A model generated the notes under the pieces. That model was not told where the DNA came from and searched no databases. It worked only from the letters and a program-made list of their open reading frames with translations. The translations under genes and the position numbers were made by a program. A DNA stretch of 64,000 bases from JABFSA01 sp963827515 (GTDB lineage Bacteria; Acidobacteriota; Vicinamibacteria; Vicinamibacterales; UBA2999), in assembly GCA_963827515.1 (NCBI GenBank), contig CAWHBF010000034.1, positions 1 to 64,000 on the forward strand, read 5' to 3'. Below are positions 54,851 through 63,138 of this stretch, in pieces; position 1 is the stretch's first letter; each line of letters starts with the position of its first letter.

Positions 54851-55096
54851 ATGACGTCCCGAGCGCAAGAACTTCTTCGAGAAGCCTTGACGTTGCCCGT
54901 TGAAGAACGCGCCGACGTAGCCGCTGAGCTGCTGGCCAGCCTCGACGAGGCACCGGCAGAGAATGCTGCGGAAGTCGAAGCCGCCTGGGCCCATGAAATC
55001 GAGCGACGGGCCCGACGTGTGATGAATGGTGAATCGGCCGGTGAACCGTGGGAGGACGTGCGTGCGCGCGTTGTCCAGCGGCTGACCGAGCGATGA
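54851..55096 (+). CDS. Addiction-module antitoxin, RelB/StbD-like (cassette gene)
   Basis: This is an 81-residue acidic protein. ELLREALTLPVEERADVAAELLASLDE matches the putative addiction-module component family (PF09720). The ATG overlaps nothing upstream, and the stop overlaps the toxin start by 4 bases (ATGA), as in two-gene TA operons. It is read against the array direction, so it needs its own promoter in the 27 bases after the attC or inside it. Confidence 0.85.
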   Translation: MTSRAQELLREALTLPVEERADVAAELLASLDEAPAENAAEVEAAWAHEIERRARRVMNGESAGEPWEDVRARVVQRLTER

Positions 55097-55410
55097 CCGG
55101 GAAGTTCCGCCCCGAACCCGAAGCCTCCGCTGAACTTGAAGACGCTGCCCTTTGGTACGAGGGCCAACGCCAGGGACTGGGCTTGGAACTCGTCGAAGCA
55201 GTCGACCTCGCCCTTGAACAAATTGCTGGGTGGCCGCAGATTGGTCGCCGAGTTTCTGGACTGCCCAACGACTTGCCCGTTCGCAAGGTCCCGGTCAAGC
55301 GCTTCCCATACCACGTTGTGTATCTGCCATGGGAAGGTGCTTTTCGGGTTCTGGCGTTTGCGCACGATAGCCGTGAACCCGGCTACTGGCTCTCCCGGAT
55401 TCGCAAGTAG
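55093..55410 (+). CDS. ParE/RelE-type toxin (cassette gene)
   Basis: This is a 105-residue basic protein. FRPEPEASAELEDAALWYEGQRQGLGLELVEAVDLALEQI and RRVSGLPNDLPVRKVPVKRFPYHVVYLPWEGAFRVLAFAHDSREPGYW have the helix-strand order of ParE/RelE toxins. Toxins of this fold inhibit gyrase or cleave mRNA. With the antitoxin it should stabilise the cassette array against loss. Confidence 0.87.
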   Translation: MTGKFRPEPEASAELEDAALWYEGQRQGLGLELVEAVDLALEQIAGWPQIGRRVSGLPNDLPVRKVPVKRFPYHVVYLPWEGAFRVLAFAHDSREPGYWLSRIRK

Positions 55411-55421
55411 TTCACTCGTCA

Positions 55422-55494
55422 GCCCAACGCTACATTTCAGCCGCGGCGGCCCATGATCACACTGGCCGTCGTCGGCTGCAAATGTTTGTTGGGC
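55422..55494 (-). repeat. attC: attC site, array 3
   Basis: GCCCAAC (55422-55428) and GTTGGGC (55488-55494) flank arms TACATTTCAGCCGCGGCGG and CGTCGGCTGCAAATGTTT. It belongs to the DUF4826 cassette, the first of array 3. Confidence 0.86.
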
Positions 55495-55513
55495 TGCGAA
55501 CCCGCCAAGCTGG

Positions 55514-55942
55514 CTACTGCCAAATGCTCTTCGTGCGGGCGAACCTACCGAGTAGTTTCGCTCGAGCCTTCAGAAGAGGAGCCAACTCTGGCCAACTGGA
55601 ACGCTCTCCGATTCGGATTGAAGGATGCGCTCGACCGCGTTCCATGCAGCGTGCCACAGCCAGCCACCGCTTCGCGAACCCAAGAAGCGCGGTGCGAGGA
55701 TGCTTGGCGCGGCGCGCGGAAAGATAGTCGGTGGGTAGATCGCCGCAGATCGTCCACCAACCGACCCAGCCAGGCCGAGCCACACTCTCGATCGCCCAGA
55801 GTGACAAATATGGCTCGACGTGCCAGGCAGGCCATGTGCCGATCCGCCCGTGCTTGAGGCCTTCTTCCTTCAGGTACGCACGCACTTGCCTGCGCCTGTC
55901 GGCGCACCAACGGTCTTCGGCGGTCGGCTTACGTTTCGGCAC
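55514..55942 (-). CDS. DUF4826-family protein, first cassette of array 3
   Basis: This is a 142-residue protein starting with GTG at 55942. AYLKEEGLKHGRIGTWPAWHVEPYLSLWAIESVARPGWVGWWTICGDLPTDYLS is the conserved core of DUF4826, a family often found in cassettes. RTALLGFAKRWLAVARCMERG and ELAPLLKARAKLLGRFA complete it. The function is unknown. It starts 15 bases from the leader core at 55958. Confidence 0.85.
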   Translation of the reverse strand: MPKRKPTAEDRWCADRRRQVRAYLKEEGLKHGRIGTWPAWHVEPYLSLWAIESVARPGWVGWWTICGDLPTDYLSARRAKHPRTALLGFAKRWLAVARCMERGRAHPSIRIGERSSWPELAPLLKARAKLLGRFARTKSIWQ

Positions 55943-55957
55943 TCTATAACCTTCGCA

Positions 55958-56128
55958 GCCCAACTACTTCTTAAGTAGACCGCGGGATGTTCCCGCCCGC
56001 GCAGCGTGTGTCGGCAAGCGCACAAACACCAGGTTCCCGCGAATCCCTCAGCGGGCGAATGCTAACACGCCGGACCCTCGACAACAGGGGAATCAAAGGC
56101 TGCGAAGAGCTGTGCCTGATGCGCTGCA
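55958..56128 (-). other. attI: attI-like leader of array 3
   Basis: The minus strand ends CTACTTAAGAAGTAGTTGGGC, with the same hairpin and core position as the leader at 40056. Over about 170 bases the two leaders are clearly homologous, including GCGAATGCTAACACGCCG and GGGAATCAAAGGCTG. It lies between the first cassette and the 3' end of fhcD. No integrase gene lies in the window near it. Confidence 0.65.
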
Positions 56129-56207
56129 AGCGGCATGGTGTTCGTCGGCATTCACAGGGCGAGATGGCGACACTCAACCGCCTGACCCAAAAGGGTATTG
56201 GGGAAGG

Positions 56208-57113
56208 TCAGGCCGGGCCGAGGAGCTCGTGCAGCTTGAAGTGATGCTTACCGAGCTTGCCGCCGTAGTTGCCCGCGGAGATCTGGACGACCCCGGGAAG
56301 GCACGCGGCGTCGATACCGACGCGAAGGGCATCCTCGATCGCCTGGCGGTCGAGGCCATCGACGACGATCTCGAGCACGGAGTTGACGGCTTCGGGCAGC
56401 TCGCTGGCCACACCAATGCGGCCGCGTACGGTCGGGCAATACGCGTCGTTGGTGGAGGCGATCATGTTCTTGTAGCGCTTCGCGCCCACCTTGCTGCCGG
56501 CGCGCACGATGCCACCGGGAAACGGCAGGATGACACCGCGCACCCGACGCATCGCATCCACAGCCGCCTCTGCGGCCGCGAGGGCGGCTACTTGATCCTT
56601 CGCCAGGATCAGCAGGTTGCCGCCACCGATCGCCTTCTGCATCCCGAAGGCCTCTTCGACGAGGAACTCCCCCTCCATCACCGGAATGCGCCAGTAGCGG
56701 CGTCCGTCGAGATACTTGCTCGACTGCAGGCGGTCGCCAAAGTGACGCAGCAGTCCGCCCACGGTCACGCGGTCCTTGGCGTCCGGCAATCCGTCGAAGC
56801 ACGCGGTGGTCGGGCACGTCAGCACCGTCTGGCCGACGCGATCGATGAGCCGGCTTCCGAGCCCTTCGGCGTTGAACGCGAAAAGCAGAACGCTCACCCC
56901 AGGCCGGCCGTCAGGTGTATCGCCAGGCGCCAGTACGGCCTCGATCCCCGCCTCGACCTTGCACCCGATGACGGATGTCGCAAAGCCGGTCATCGACTGC
57001 GCCGCGGTCCGCGCCCACGCGTCGGACGCGGCGGTGATGACCACGCGCGCCGCGCGCATGTCGAACGCCTCCGCGAACGTGTCGACGATCTCGACCCCGC
57101 GCCGTTCACGCAC
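56208..57113 (-). CDS. fhcD: Formylmethanofuran:H4MPT formyltransferase
   Basis: This is a 301-residue protein, normal for Ftr/FhcD. GVEIVDTFAEAFDMRAARVVITA is the family N-terminus. Then come MTGFATSVIGCKVEAGIEAVL, GRPGVSVLLFAFNAEGLGSRLIDRVGQTVLTCPTTACFDGLPD, RYWRIPVMEGEFLVEEAFG, and PGVVQISAGNYGGKLGKHHFKLHELL. It moves the formyl group between methanofuran and H4MPT. GTG at 57113 overlaps the fhcC stop by 8 bases, which indicates coupled translation. The gene ends 80 bases from the array-3 leader. Confidence 0.93.
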   Translation of the reverse strand: MRERRGVEIVDTFAEAFDMRAARVVITAASDAWARTAAQSMTGFATSVIGCKVEAGIEAVLAPGDTPDGRPGVSVLLFAFNAEGLGSRLIDRVGQTVLTCPTTACFDGLPDAKDRVTVGGLLRHFGDRLQSSKYLDGRRYWRIPVMEGEFLVEEAFGMQKAIGGGNLLILAKDQVAALAAAEAAVDAMRRVRGVILPFPGGIVRAGSKVGAKRYKNMIASTNDAYCPTVRGRIGVASELPEAVNSVLEIVVDGLDRQAIEDALRVGIDAACLPGVVQISAGNYGGKLGKHHFKLHELLGPA

Positions 57114-57921
57114 CGCGAGGCCTCCACACGAGCAGTTCCCCTTTGCCGGGCACGGACGTATCACCGGTGTAGCGCCGATACGCGCCTTCACGCTCCTCGC
57201 AGGGAATCGTGACGCCCAACGCCGCGAGGTGGCGCGCATACATGCGAAGAAACGTCGGCACGTACGTCGCCGCATACGCGAACGTGGGTAGGAGTGGAAT
57301 CGGGCGCAACGAGATGATCGTCCCTCGCATCATCCAGGCGCCGGTGCGCAGCTCGGCGCCGCTCCCGAGCACGATGGTCCCGCCCTTCATCTGCAACCCG
57401 GCAAAGTCGCGGACGGGACCGCGGACGGCGATGATGCCGCGCTTCATCCGCATGCCGACTTCGAGACCAGCCGTGCCGCCAACGAGGATCGTCCCGTCGC
57501 GCATGCCGGTCTGACTTCCCCGGTACGCGGCGCCGATCTGGCCTCCGACGTTTCCACCGACACGAATCAGCCCGCCCGACATCTCGCCGCCCACCCAGTC
57601 GGACGCGTTTCCCGTCACCTCGATGGAACCGCCGCTCATGTAGGCGCCAAGGTGCATACCCGCGTTGCCGGTGATGATGATGCGCCCCCGCGTCATGGCG
57701 CGACCGATCCACTTGATCCGTGCGGCATCGCCGTGAATGGCGATCTCGTCGCTGGCGGCGCCTTCGACGGTGAAAAAATCGTCCAGGCGGCGCTGCCGCT
57801 TGCCGAGCAGCACGGGCAGGGCGCGGATGGCGTCATTCGACAAGGTCGCCATCACATCGGGCGAGAGCGCCTCGGCCTCGAGCGGCACGTGCGGCGCTTC
57901 CTTGAGGGTCAGCGTGATCAT
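57106..57921 (-). CDS. fhcC: Formylmethanofuran dehydrogenase/transferase complex subunit C
   Basis: This is a 271-residue protein. After an N-terminal part (VPLEAEALSPDVMATLSNDAI) it forms a beta-helix of GXGXG type, with repeats such as GRIIITGNAGMHLGAYMSGGSIEV, GNASDWVGGEMSGGLIRVGGNVGG and MKGGTIVLGSGAELRTGAWMMRGT. This is the scaffold subunit that lines the cavity between the Fhc or Fwd active sites. The ATG overlaps the fhcA stop (ATGA). The open frame continues upstream into fhcA only because of the frameshift in fhcA. Confidence 0.92.
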   Translation of the reverse strand: MITLTLKEAPHVPLEAEALSPDVMATLSNDAIRALPVLLGKRQRRLDDFFTVEGAASDEIAIHGDAARIKWIGRAMTRGRIIITGNAGMHLGAYMSGGSIEVTGNASDWVGGEMSGGLIRVGGNVGGQIGAAYRGSQTGMRDGTILVGGTAGLEVGMRMKRGIIAVRGPVRDFAGLQMKGGTIVLGSGAELRTGAWMMRGTIISLRPIPLLPTFAYAATYVPTFLRMYARHLAALGVTIPCEEREGAYRRYTGDTSVPGKGELLVWRPRGA

Positions 57922-59559
57922 TCGGGCTTCGGGCGCAGCGTGATCTGCTCGGGTCGCTTGAGCCGTTCGATCTCCACGGGATAGTTCTCGAACGACATCG
58001 TGTACGACTGCTCGAAGATCGGACGGATGAAGTCCTCGATCCCGCTGTCGTAAGCGGGCTGAGACGATGAACTCGCGGCCCTCGGTGACGGCCGTCACGT
58101 CACCCTCTTCGACCACGACCTCTCCCCCCTTGATCACATAGCGCGGATACGAGAACAGGAACCCGCCCTCGTCCGGCTTCTCGGGATAGATCGCCACATC
58201 GGCATCCGCGCCAACACCGAGATGGCCCTTGCGCGACAGGCCGAGTGAACGTGCCGGACCCGCCGACGTGATGATCGCAATGTCATACAGCGTGTACTGC
58301 CGGTCGAGATCCGCGAGCACAATCCGCTCCTGCGCCACCGCTGGAAGCTTCTTGATCTGCTCCTTCCGAAAGTTCACGTCCATCAGAAGCTGCACGATCT
58401 CCGGGTACCGCCAGAAACATCCGCCATTAGGATGGTCGGTCGTCAGGAACACCCGCCACGGATCGTCGATGAGCAACAGCAGTTCGAGCCCCACCGCCCA
58501 CTGCACGGCGTTGACGATGTTGTGGTCTTTGTAGACATAGGGGACGATGCCGCAGCCGGTCTCGTTCTCGACGTCCAGGTTTCCCCACTTGCGTCCGGTG
58601 AGCTGATACAGCAGGTGCTGCCAGGGGCCGTCCGCGGTGATCGTGACAGCATCGCCAAAGAGCACCGCGCCCGCATCGGTCGTCAGGTTCGGATGTTTGT
58701 TGAACGCCTCGGCCACGGCGGCCGCGCCGGACCGCATCGTGCTCCAGTCGTCGCCATCGTAGGCATGAAACTGCAGGTGCGCCAGGTGCGCCCGCCGCCC
58801 TTCCAGCACCTGCATCGTCTCGACGGTGGTGGCGATGTTGCCGGGCACGCCGAGGTTGTTGCAGTGCAGGTGGAGCGGGTGCGGCAGCTCCAGGTCATCC
58901 ACGATCTGCGCCAGGCTTGAAATGATCTTCCCGGGCGTCAGGGTCGAGTAGCCCTCGAACGACTCGTGGAGCTGGCTCGCGTTCTTGCCCCACTTCCACG
59001 CCGCCACGCCGCCGGGATTCACCGCCTTGACGCCGTACACCTTGGCGGCCGAGATCAGCCACGCCACGACGTGACGGGCCCGTTCGACATCGCCGGCCTC
59101 GAGCAGGTCCAACACCATCTCGTTGTTGGCCATCAGCAGGAGGCACGACTTGTCCACGATCGGCGTGTCGTGCAGCTCTTCGTGCGTGTGCTTCGCAGAC
59201 AGTATGGGCACTGCTGCTTCGTTGACGGTCGTCCAACCCATCCCGGCGTAGAGATAGCCGGTCGCGAACGTGGTGGGTGTCATTCCGCCGATGCCGGCGC
59301 GGCGATTCTCCCCGTGCAGAAACTTGCGGGCCACCCGCTGGTTCTCCGGCACGAGCCCGCGCGCGAAGTTGAGCGCTCCGCCGGCCACGTGGGTGTGGAC
59401 GTCCACACCTCCCGGAAACACCATCATGCCGCTGGCGTCGATCGTGCGTCCGCCCTCGACGTTCTTCACGACGCTGCCGTTGGCGATGCAGATGTCCTTG
59501 ATGACCCCGTCCACGCCGTTGGTCGGGTCGTAGACCTTGCCGCCTGTTATCCGCAGCAT
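57918..59559 (-). CDS. fhcA: Formylmethanofuran dehydrogenase/hydrolase subunit A, one frameshift
   Basis: This is an amidohydrolase subunit. The start MLRITGGKVYDPTNGV has GGGGAG upstream. VFPGGVDVHTHVAGGALNFARG holds the first metal histidines. HPLHLHCNNLGVPGN, FHAYDG, DAGAVLFGDAVTITADGPW and FLTTDHPNGGCFWRYPEIV include further metal ligands. Near 58075 an indel after GREFIVS shifts the frame; the natural end PAYDSGIEDFIRPIFEQSYTMSFENYPVEIERL is found in the next frame, stopping at 57918. It forms or hydrolyses formyl-methanofuran. Repaired length is about 547 residues. Confidence 0.88.
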
Positions 59560-59570
59560 GTGTGCTCCCC

Positions 59571-59659
59571 GAACCACGAAGAACACGAAGATCACGAAGG
59601 ATCATTTTTTTCCATAAGGGATTTCGTGGCCTTCGTTTCCTTCGTGTCCTTCGTGGTTA
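59571..59659. repeat. TTCGTG-type low-complexity repeat between fhcB and fhcA
   Basis: ACCACGAAGAACACGAAGATC at 59573 and the opposed CTTCGTTTCCTTCGTGTCC at 59631 frame the fhcB stop. The right half encodes the last residues of FhcB (TTKDTKETKATKS). A similar set lies at the ankyrin gene start (15231). Confidence 0.75.
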
Positions 59660-60989
59660 CGGCGTTCGCCATCGTGGCGAGGGGCTGCGGCACCCAGGTG
59701 GACTTCGCCGCCACGGCGAGGCGGATACGGCGGATGACTTCTTCGTCGGTCGGATACGGCGACTGCAGGATTGGCCGCAGCGGCAGCGGAATCTCGTCCA
59801 TGCGATACGCCGTGCCGTCCGCGCTGATGCCGGTCACCGCGGTCGTGATGTGCACGCGGGCCAGCCGGCTCGTGTGGGTGACCTTGGGATCCAGGACGAT
59901 CGTAGGAATCCGGCTCAGGTGATCGATGGCTGGCTGAGGCATCGTCGCACCCGGATCCGCGCCGAGGATCAGGGCCGCATCGTTGTCGCCGCGCACCAGC
60001 AGGTCGATCGTGGAGAACTCGCCCGGATTGAATCGGGGATACCCGCGCGACAGGCTCACGCCAAACGGATAGCCCGTTGTGTAGCGCAGCACGACGTCGG
60101 CGCCCGTCACGTTGCCGTGCCCTCGCATCGGCATGCAGACGAACTTCGTGAACGCGTTCAACTCGGCGGCGAGCGTGAGGATGGCGCCCGAGTTCATGTG
60201 CTTCCCGCGCGTCATCGACAGACCCATCCCGAAGAAGATGACGCCGAACTTCGCCCGCTTCATGCGATCGGCAATGTCCTGGAGCTGCGCGACGGTCAGG
60301 CCGGTCTCTTCGACGAGCCGCGCGTCCACCGGGTTCCCTTTGACGATCGCCCGCAGCGCGGTCGCCATTTCGAAGTCCTTGCCGGGCCGTATCTGCAGAA
60401 AGATGTCCGCGGCCTTCGCACTCGGCGTCTCGCGAATATCCACGAGCACCATCGTCCGGCCCTTCCGGCCGAGCGGCACGAACTTCCCCTTCTGCGTCAG
60501 GGTGTACTTGGTGAAATGCCGAGGGTGGCATTCCGCCGGGTTCCCTCCCCAGTAGATGATGAAGTCCGCCCGATTCTTGACTTCGCCTAGTGTGCACGTA
60601 ATCTTGCCACCCAACTGGGCGGCTATCTCAGTGGGGCCGTGTCAAAGGGATGTGTGGCTGTCGACCACACCTCCTATCAACTCGGCGAGCGTCACGGATT
60701 CACGCTGCGCCTCGCACGTGATGTTGCTGAGGCCGTAGACGAGCGGCATGTCGGCCGCGTGGAGGTAGCCGGCGGCTGCCTCGATGGCCGCGTCGAGCGT
60801 GGCCGGTTCGCCGTCGATCAGCGCGTCGGGATACAGGCGCTCCGCTGTGTGATTCCGGAACCAGGAATCGCCGAGGCTGCAGGCATTCTTCGCCTTGACG
60901 ATCCGATCGCCTTCGGCGTGGAGCTCGATGTCGTCGCACACGCAACCGCAAAACGTGCAGGTGGCGTGTTTCACCACGGTCAGGCTCAT
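59592..60989 (-). CDS. fhcB: Formylmethanofuran dehydrogenase subunit B, candidate selenoprotein (in-frame UGA)
   Basis: The frame is open from ATG 60989 to 59592 apart from one TGA at 60642-60644, codon 116. Upstream are CTFCGCVCDDIELH and NACSLGDSWF, four cysteines for a [4Fe-4S] cluster as in FwdB. The region around the stop reads VVDSHTSL-UGA-HGPTEIAAQLGGK. FwdB/FmdB proteins have the metal-binding Cys, or Sec in some archaea, before HGP at about residue 118. Downstream, GEVKNRADFIIYWGGNPAECHPRHF and RPGKDFEMATALRAIVKG fit FwdB. With Sec the protein has 465 residues. Bacterial FhcB is usually thought to lack the redox centre, so this one looks more dehydrogenase-like. Confidence 0.85.
60606..60623 (-). 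promoter_or_regulatory. Candidate bacterial SECIS stem-loop
   Basis: The RNA GCCGCCCAGUUGGGUGGC folds into a 7-base-pair stem (one G-U pair) with loop AGUU. It begins 18 bases after the UGA, and the loop lies about 25 bases downstream. This fits the published bacterial SECIS rules of a loop 16-37 bases after UGA, with a G among the first two loop bases followed by U. No folding program was run. Confidence 0.6.
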
Positions 60990-61337
60990 TGCATCCCCTT
61001 TGGAGTGAAGCTAGCTATTGCTCGTCGCGAGGCTCGTCTCCGCCCGGACCGGGCGGAATCACGAACGTTCACCCAAGATCCCTTCCGGGAAAGCTGCCGC
61101 GGGTGCGGCGAGGCTGGTACCGGCCCGGCTCGATCATCTCCCACGCGCGAACGCCCGTGGCGCTTCGCTCTGACGTGATAATGACTGAGGGCTCGGCTGC
61201 GGGTGTCGGCTTACGCGTCAATGGATTTGACCTCGTCGTCCCACTGGATGGGAACGCCGTCTGACTCGAAGCATCATATCAGATGAAAATACCCCTCTGA
61301 ATTCAGCGCAAAACGGCACTTCCATGAGGATTCTGCC
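60990..61337. other. Intergenic stretch, probable divergent promoters
   Basis: I see no gene here. It separates the fhc operon start (RBS AAGGGG before ATG at 60989) from the FG-GAP gene on the plus strand. A hairpin CCGCCCGGACCGGGCGG lies at about 61041-61057. Confidence 0.5.
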
Positions 61338-62963
61338 ATGACTGCTCGCATCCGACTTTTCGTGTGGCTGTTCTGCTTGTCGGTCTTCGCTGGAGTGTCG
61401 TACTGGTCTGCGGTGCGAGTGGGGGCGCAGTCCCCGGGACCTCAGCTGCGACAGATTGCCTATCTCAAGGCGTCGAACAGCGAAGGGGCTGACCATTTCG
61501 CGTGCGGAGGTTCGCTCCCCGGGCACACAGGCAACGCGCTGGCGATCAGCGGCGATGGCAACACGGCCGTCGTCGGCGCGCCGCACGAGAGCAGCGCCGC
61601 ACGCGGGATCAACGGCAACCAGGACGACAACTCGTTGTACAACTCCGGCGCCGTCTACGTGTACGTGCGTCGAGGTGACACGTGGACGCAGCAGGCTTAT
61701 CTCAAAGCGTCGAATCCAGGGCGGAGCGATCTATTTGGGCTCAGCCTTGCCTTGAGCCGCGACGGAAACACGCTGGCGGTCGCGGCGCCGTGGGAGGCCA
61801 GCGCCGGCACAGGCGTCAATGCCAATCAGGACGACGACTCCATTCCCCAGGCTGGCGCCGTGTACGTCTTTACGCGAGCTGGCGACAGATGGTCACAGCA
61901 GGCGTATCTCAAGGCATCGAACACCGGCCGCAAGGGCGTCGGGGACGACATCGAAGGGGACCAGTTCGGGTTTGCGATTGCGCTGAGTGCCGACGGCGGC
62001 ACGCTGGCTGCGGGCGCCATCGCGGAAGACAGCGTCGCGACTGGCATGGGCGGCAACCAGACCGATGACTCGGCTGCTGCTTCGGGTGCCGTGTACGTGT
62101 TTTCGAGAGTTGCCAACAGGTGGACACAACAGGCGTACCTCAAGAGCAGCAACAGCGAGGCAGGCGATCTGTTTGGCTATGGCGTGAGCCTGAGCGCAGA
62201 CGGCACCGCTCTGGCGGTGGCGGCGTACGACGAGGATGGCGGCGGCAGAGGTGTCGATCCGGCGAATGACAACAGCTCGAGCGGGACCGGTGCGATCTAC
62301 GCGTTCAATCGCCAGGGCACTGTCTGGACGCAGACCGGCTATCTCAAGGGATCGCGATCGCAGCGTAACGATGCCCTGGGCTACTCCGTGGCCATGAGCG
62401 ACGACGGCCGTACGATTGCCGGCGGCACCGCCGAGGAGAGCTGCCTGAACGGTGGCATCAATCCTTCCAACTGCGACATCGATACATTCCCCGAATCTCT
62501 CGCGGCCGGCTCGGCCGGTGCGGTGTATGTCTGGGTGCGCAGTGGCGACCGCTGGGTCGAACAGGCATTCATCAAGGCGTCGAACCCGGATCTCGAGGAC
62601 TGGTTCGCGGTCCGACTCGCGTTGAGCGGCGATGGCAACGCACTCCTGGTCGGCGCGCCGATGGAGGACAGCGCTGCGAGGGGTGTCAACGGACGCGAAG
62701 ATGACGACTCGGTCGACGACTCCGGCGCGGCGTATCTCTTTACGCGCAGCGGGACCGCCTGGAGCCAGCGTGCGTATCTCAAAGCGTCGAACACCGACGG
62801 GTTCGACGAGTTCGGGAGTTCCGTTGCGATCAGTGGCGATGGCAGGACGATGGTCGTGGGCGCCCGCATGGAGAGTGGCGGCGCCAGGACCGTCAATGGC
62901 AATCAGAACGACAACGACGCTGGGCAGTCTGGCGCCGCGTACCTCTTTGGGCTGGACCGTTGA
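61338..62963 (+). CDS. Secreted FG-GAP-type beta-propeller protein
   Basis: This is a 541-residue protein with a signal peptide (LFVWLFCLSVFAGVSYWSAVRVGA). Seven repeats of about 60-70 residues follow, each with an FG/ALSxDGNTLAVGAP-like strand, an acidic loop (NGNQDDNS) and SGAVYVF...WxQQAYLKASN. The acidic loops probably bind calcium. The fold resembles integrin-type propellers, and extracellular binding is likely. It is not linked functionally to its neighbours as far as can be seen. Confidence 0.88.
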   Translation: MTARIRLFVWLFCLSVFAGVSYWSAVRVGAQSPGPQLRQIAYLKASNSEGADHFACGGSLPGHTGNALAISGDGNTAVVGAPHESSAARGINGNQDDNSLYNSGAVYVYVRRGDTWTQQAYLKASNPGRSDLFGLSLALSRDGNTLAVAAPWEASAGTGVNANQDDDSIPQAGAVYVFTRAGDRWSQQAYLKASNTGRKGVGDDIEGDQFGFAIALSADGGTLAAGAIAEDSVATGMGGNQTDDSAAASGAVYVFSRVANRWTQQAYLKSSNSEAGDLFGYGVSLSADGTALAVAAYDEDGGGRGVDPANDNSSSGTGAIYAFNRQGTVWTQTGYLKGSRSQRNDALGYSVAMSDDGRTIAGGTAEESCLNGGINPSNCDIDTFPESLAAGSAGAVYVWVRSGDRWVEQAFIKASNPDLEDWFAVRLALSGDGNALLVGAPMEDSAARGVNGREDDDSVDDSGAAYLFTRSGTAWSQRAYLKASNTDGFDEFGSSVAISGDGRTMVVGARMESGGARTVNGNQNDNDAGQSGAAYLFGLDR

Positions 62964-62973
62964 CTGCGCACGC

Positions 62974-63073
62974 TAGAGCGATTTGCGTTTCTCCGTAGAG
63001 CGCACGCTTCAGCGTGCGCGTGTCCGCGGAGGCTGAAGCCTCCGCTCTACGCCGAATCGAAAAAGCGGTCTAG
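62974..63073. repeat. MITE-like double-hairpin element
   Basis: This 100-base copy starts CTAGAGCGATTTGCGTTTC and ends GAATCGAAAAAGCGGTCTAG, with imperfect terminal inverted repeats of the form CTAGANCGNTTT. Inside are hairpins GCGCACGCTTCAGCGTGCGC and GCGGAGGCTGAAGCCTCCGC. It is nearly identical to the copy at 24276. Confidence 0.85.
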
Positions 63074-63138
63074 AGCCTGGTCGGCGGAAAAGATTTTCCA
63101 CGACACGATGGCCGTCTCGGCCACCACGAGGAGATGAC

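Noticed and set aside
57106..59595. One long frame joining FhcA and FhcC as an 829-residue fusion protein
   Set aside because: The joining segment (RLRQRDRGLHPSDLRAV) is an out-of-frame reading of the conserved FhcA C-terminus, and fhcC has its own ATG overlapping the true fhcA stop. It is a frameshift, not a fusion.
60989..61264. Plus-strand frame of 91 codons between the fhc operon and the FG-GAP gene
   Set aside because: It has no ribosome site, family signature or conserved pattern. It probably lies in the promoter region.
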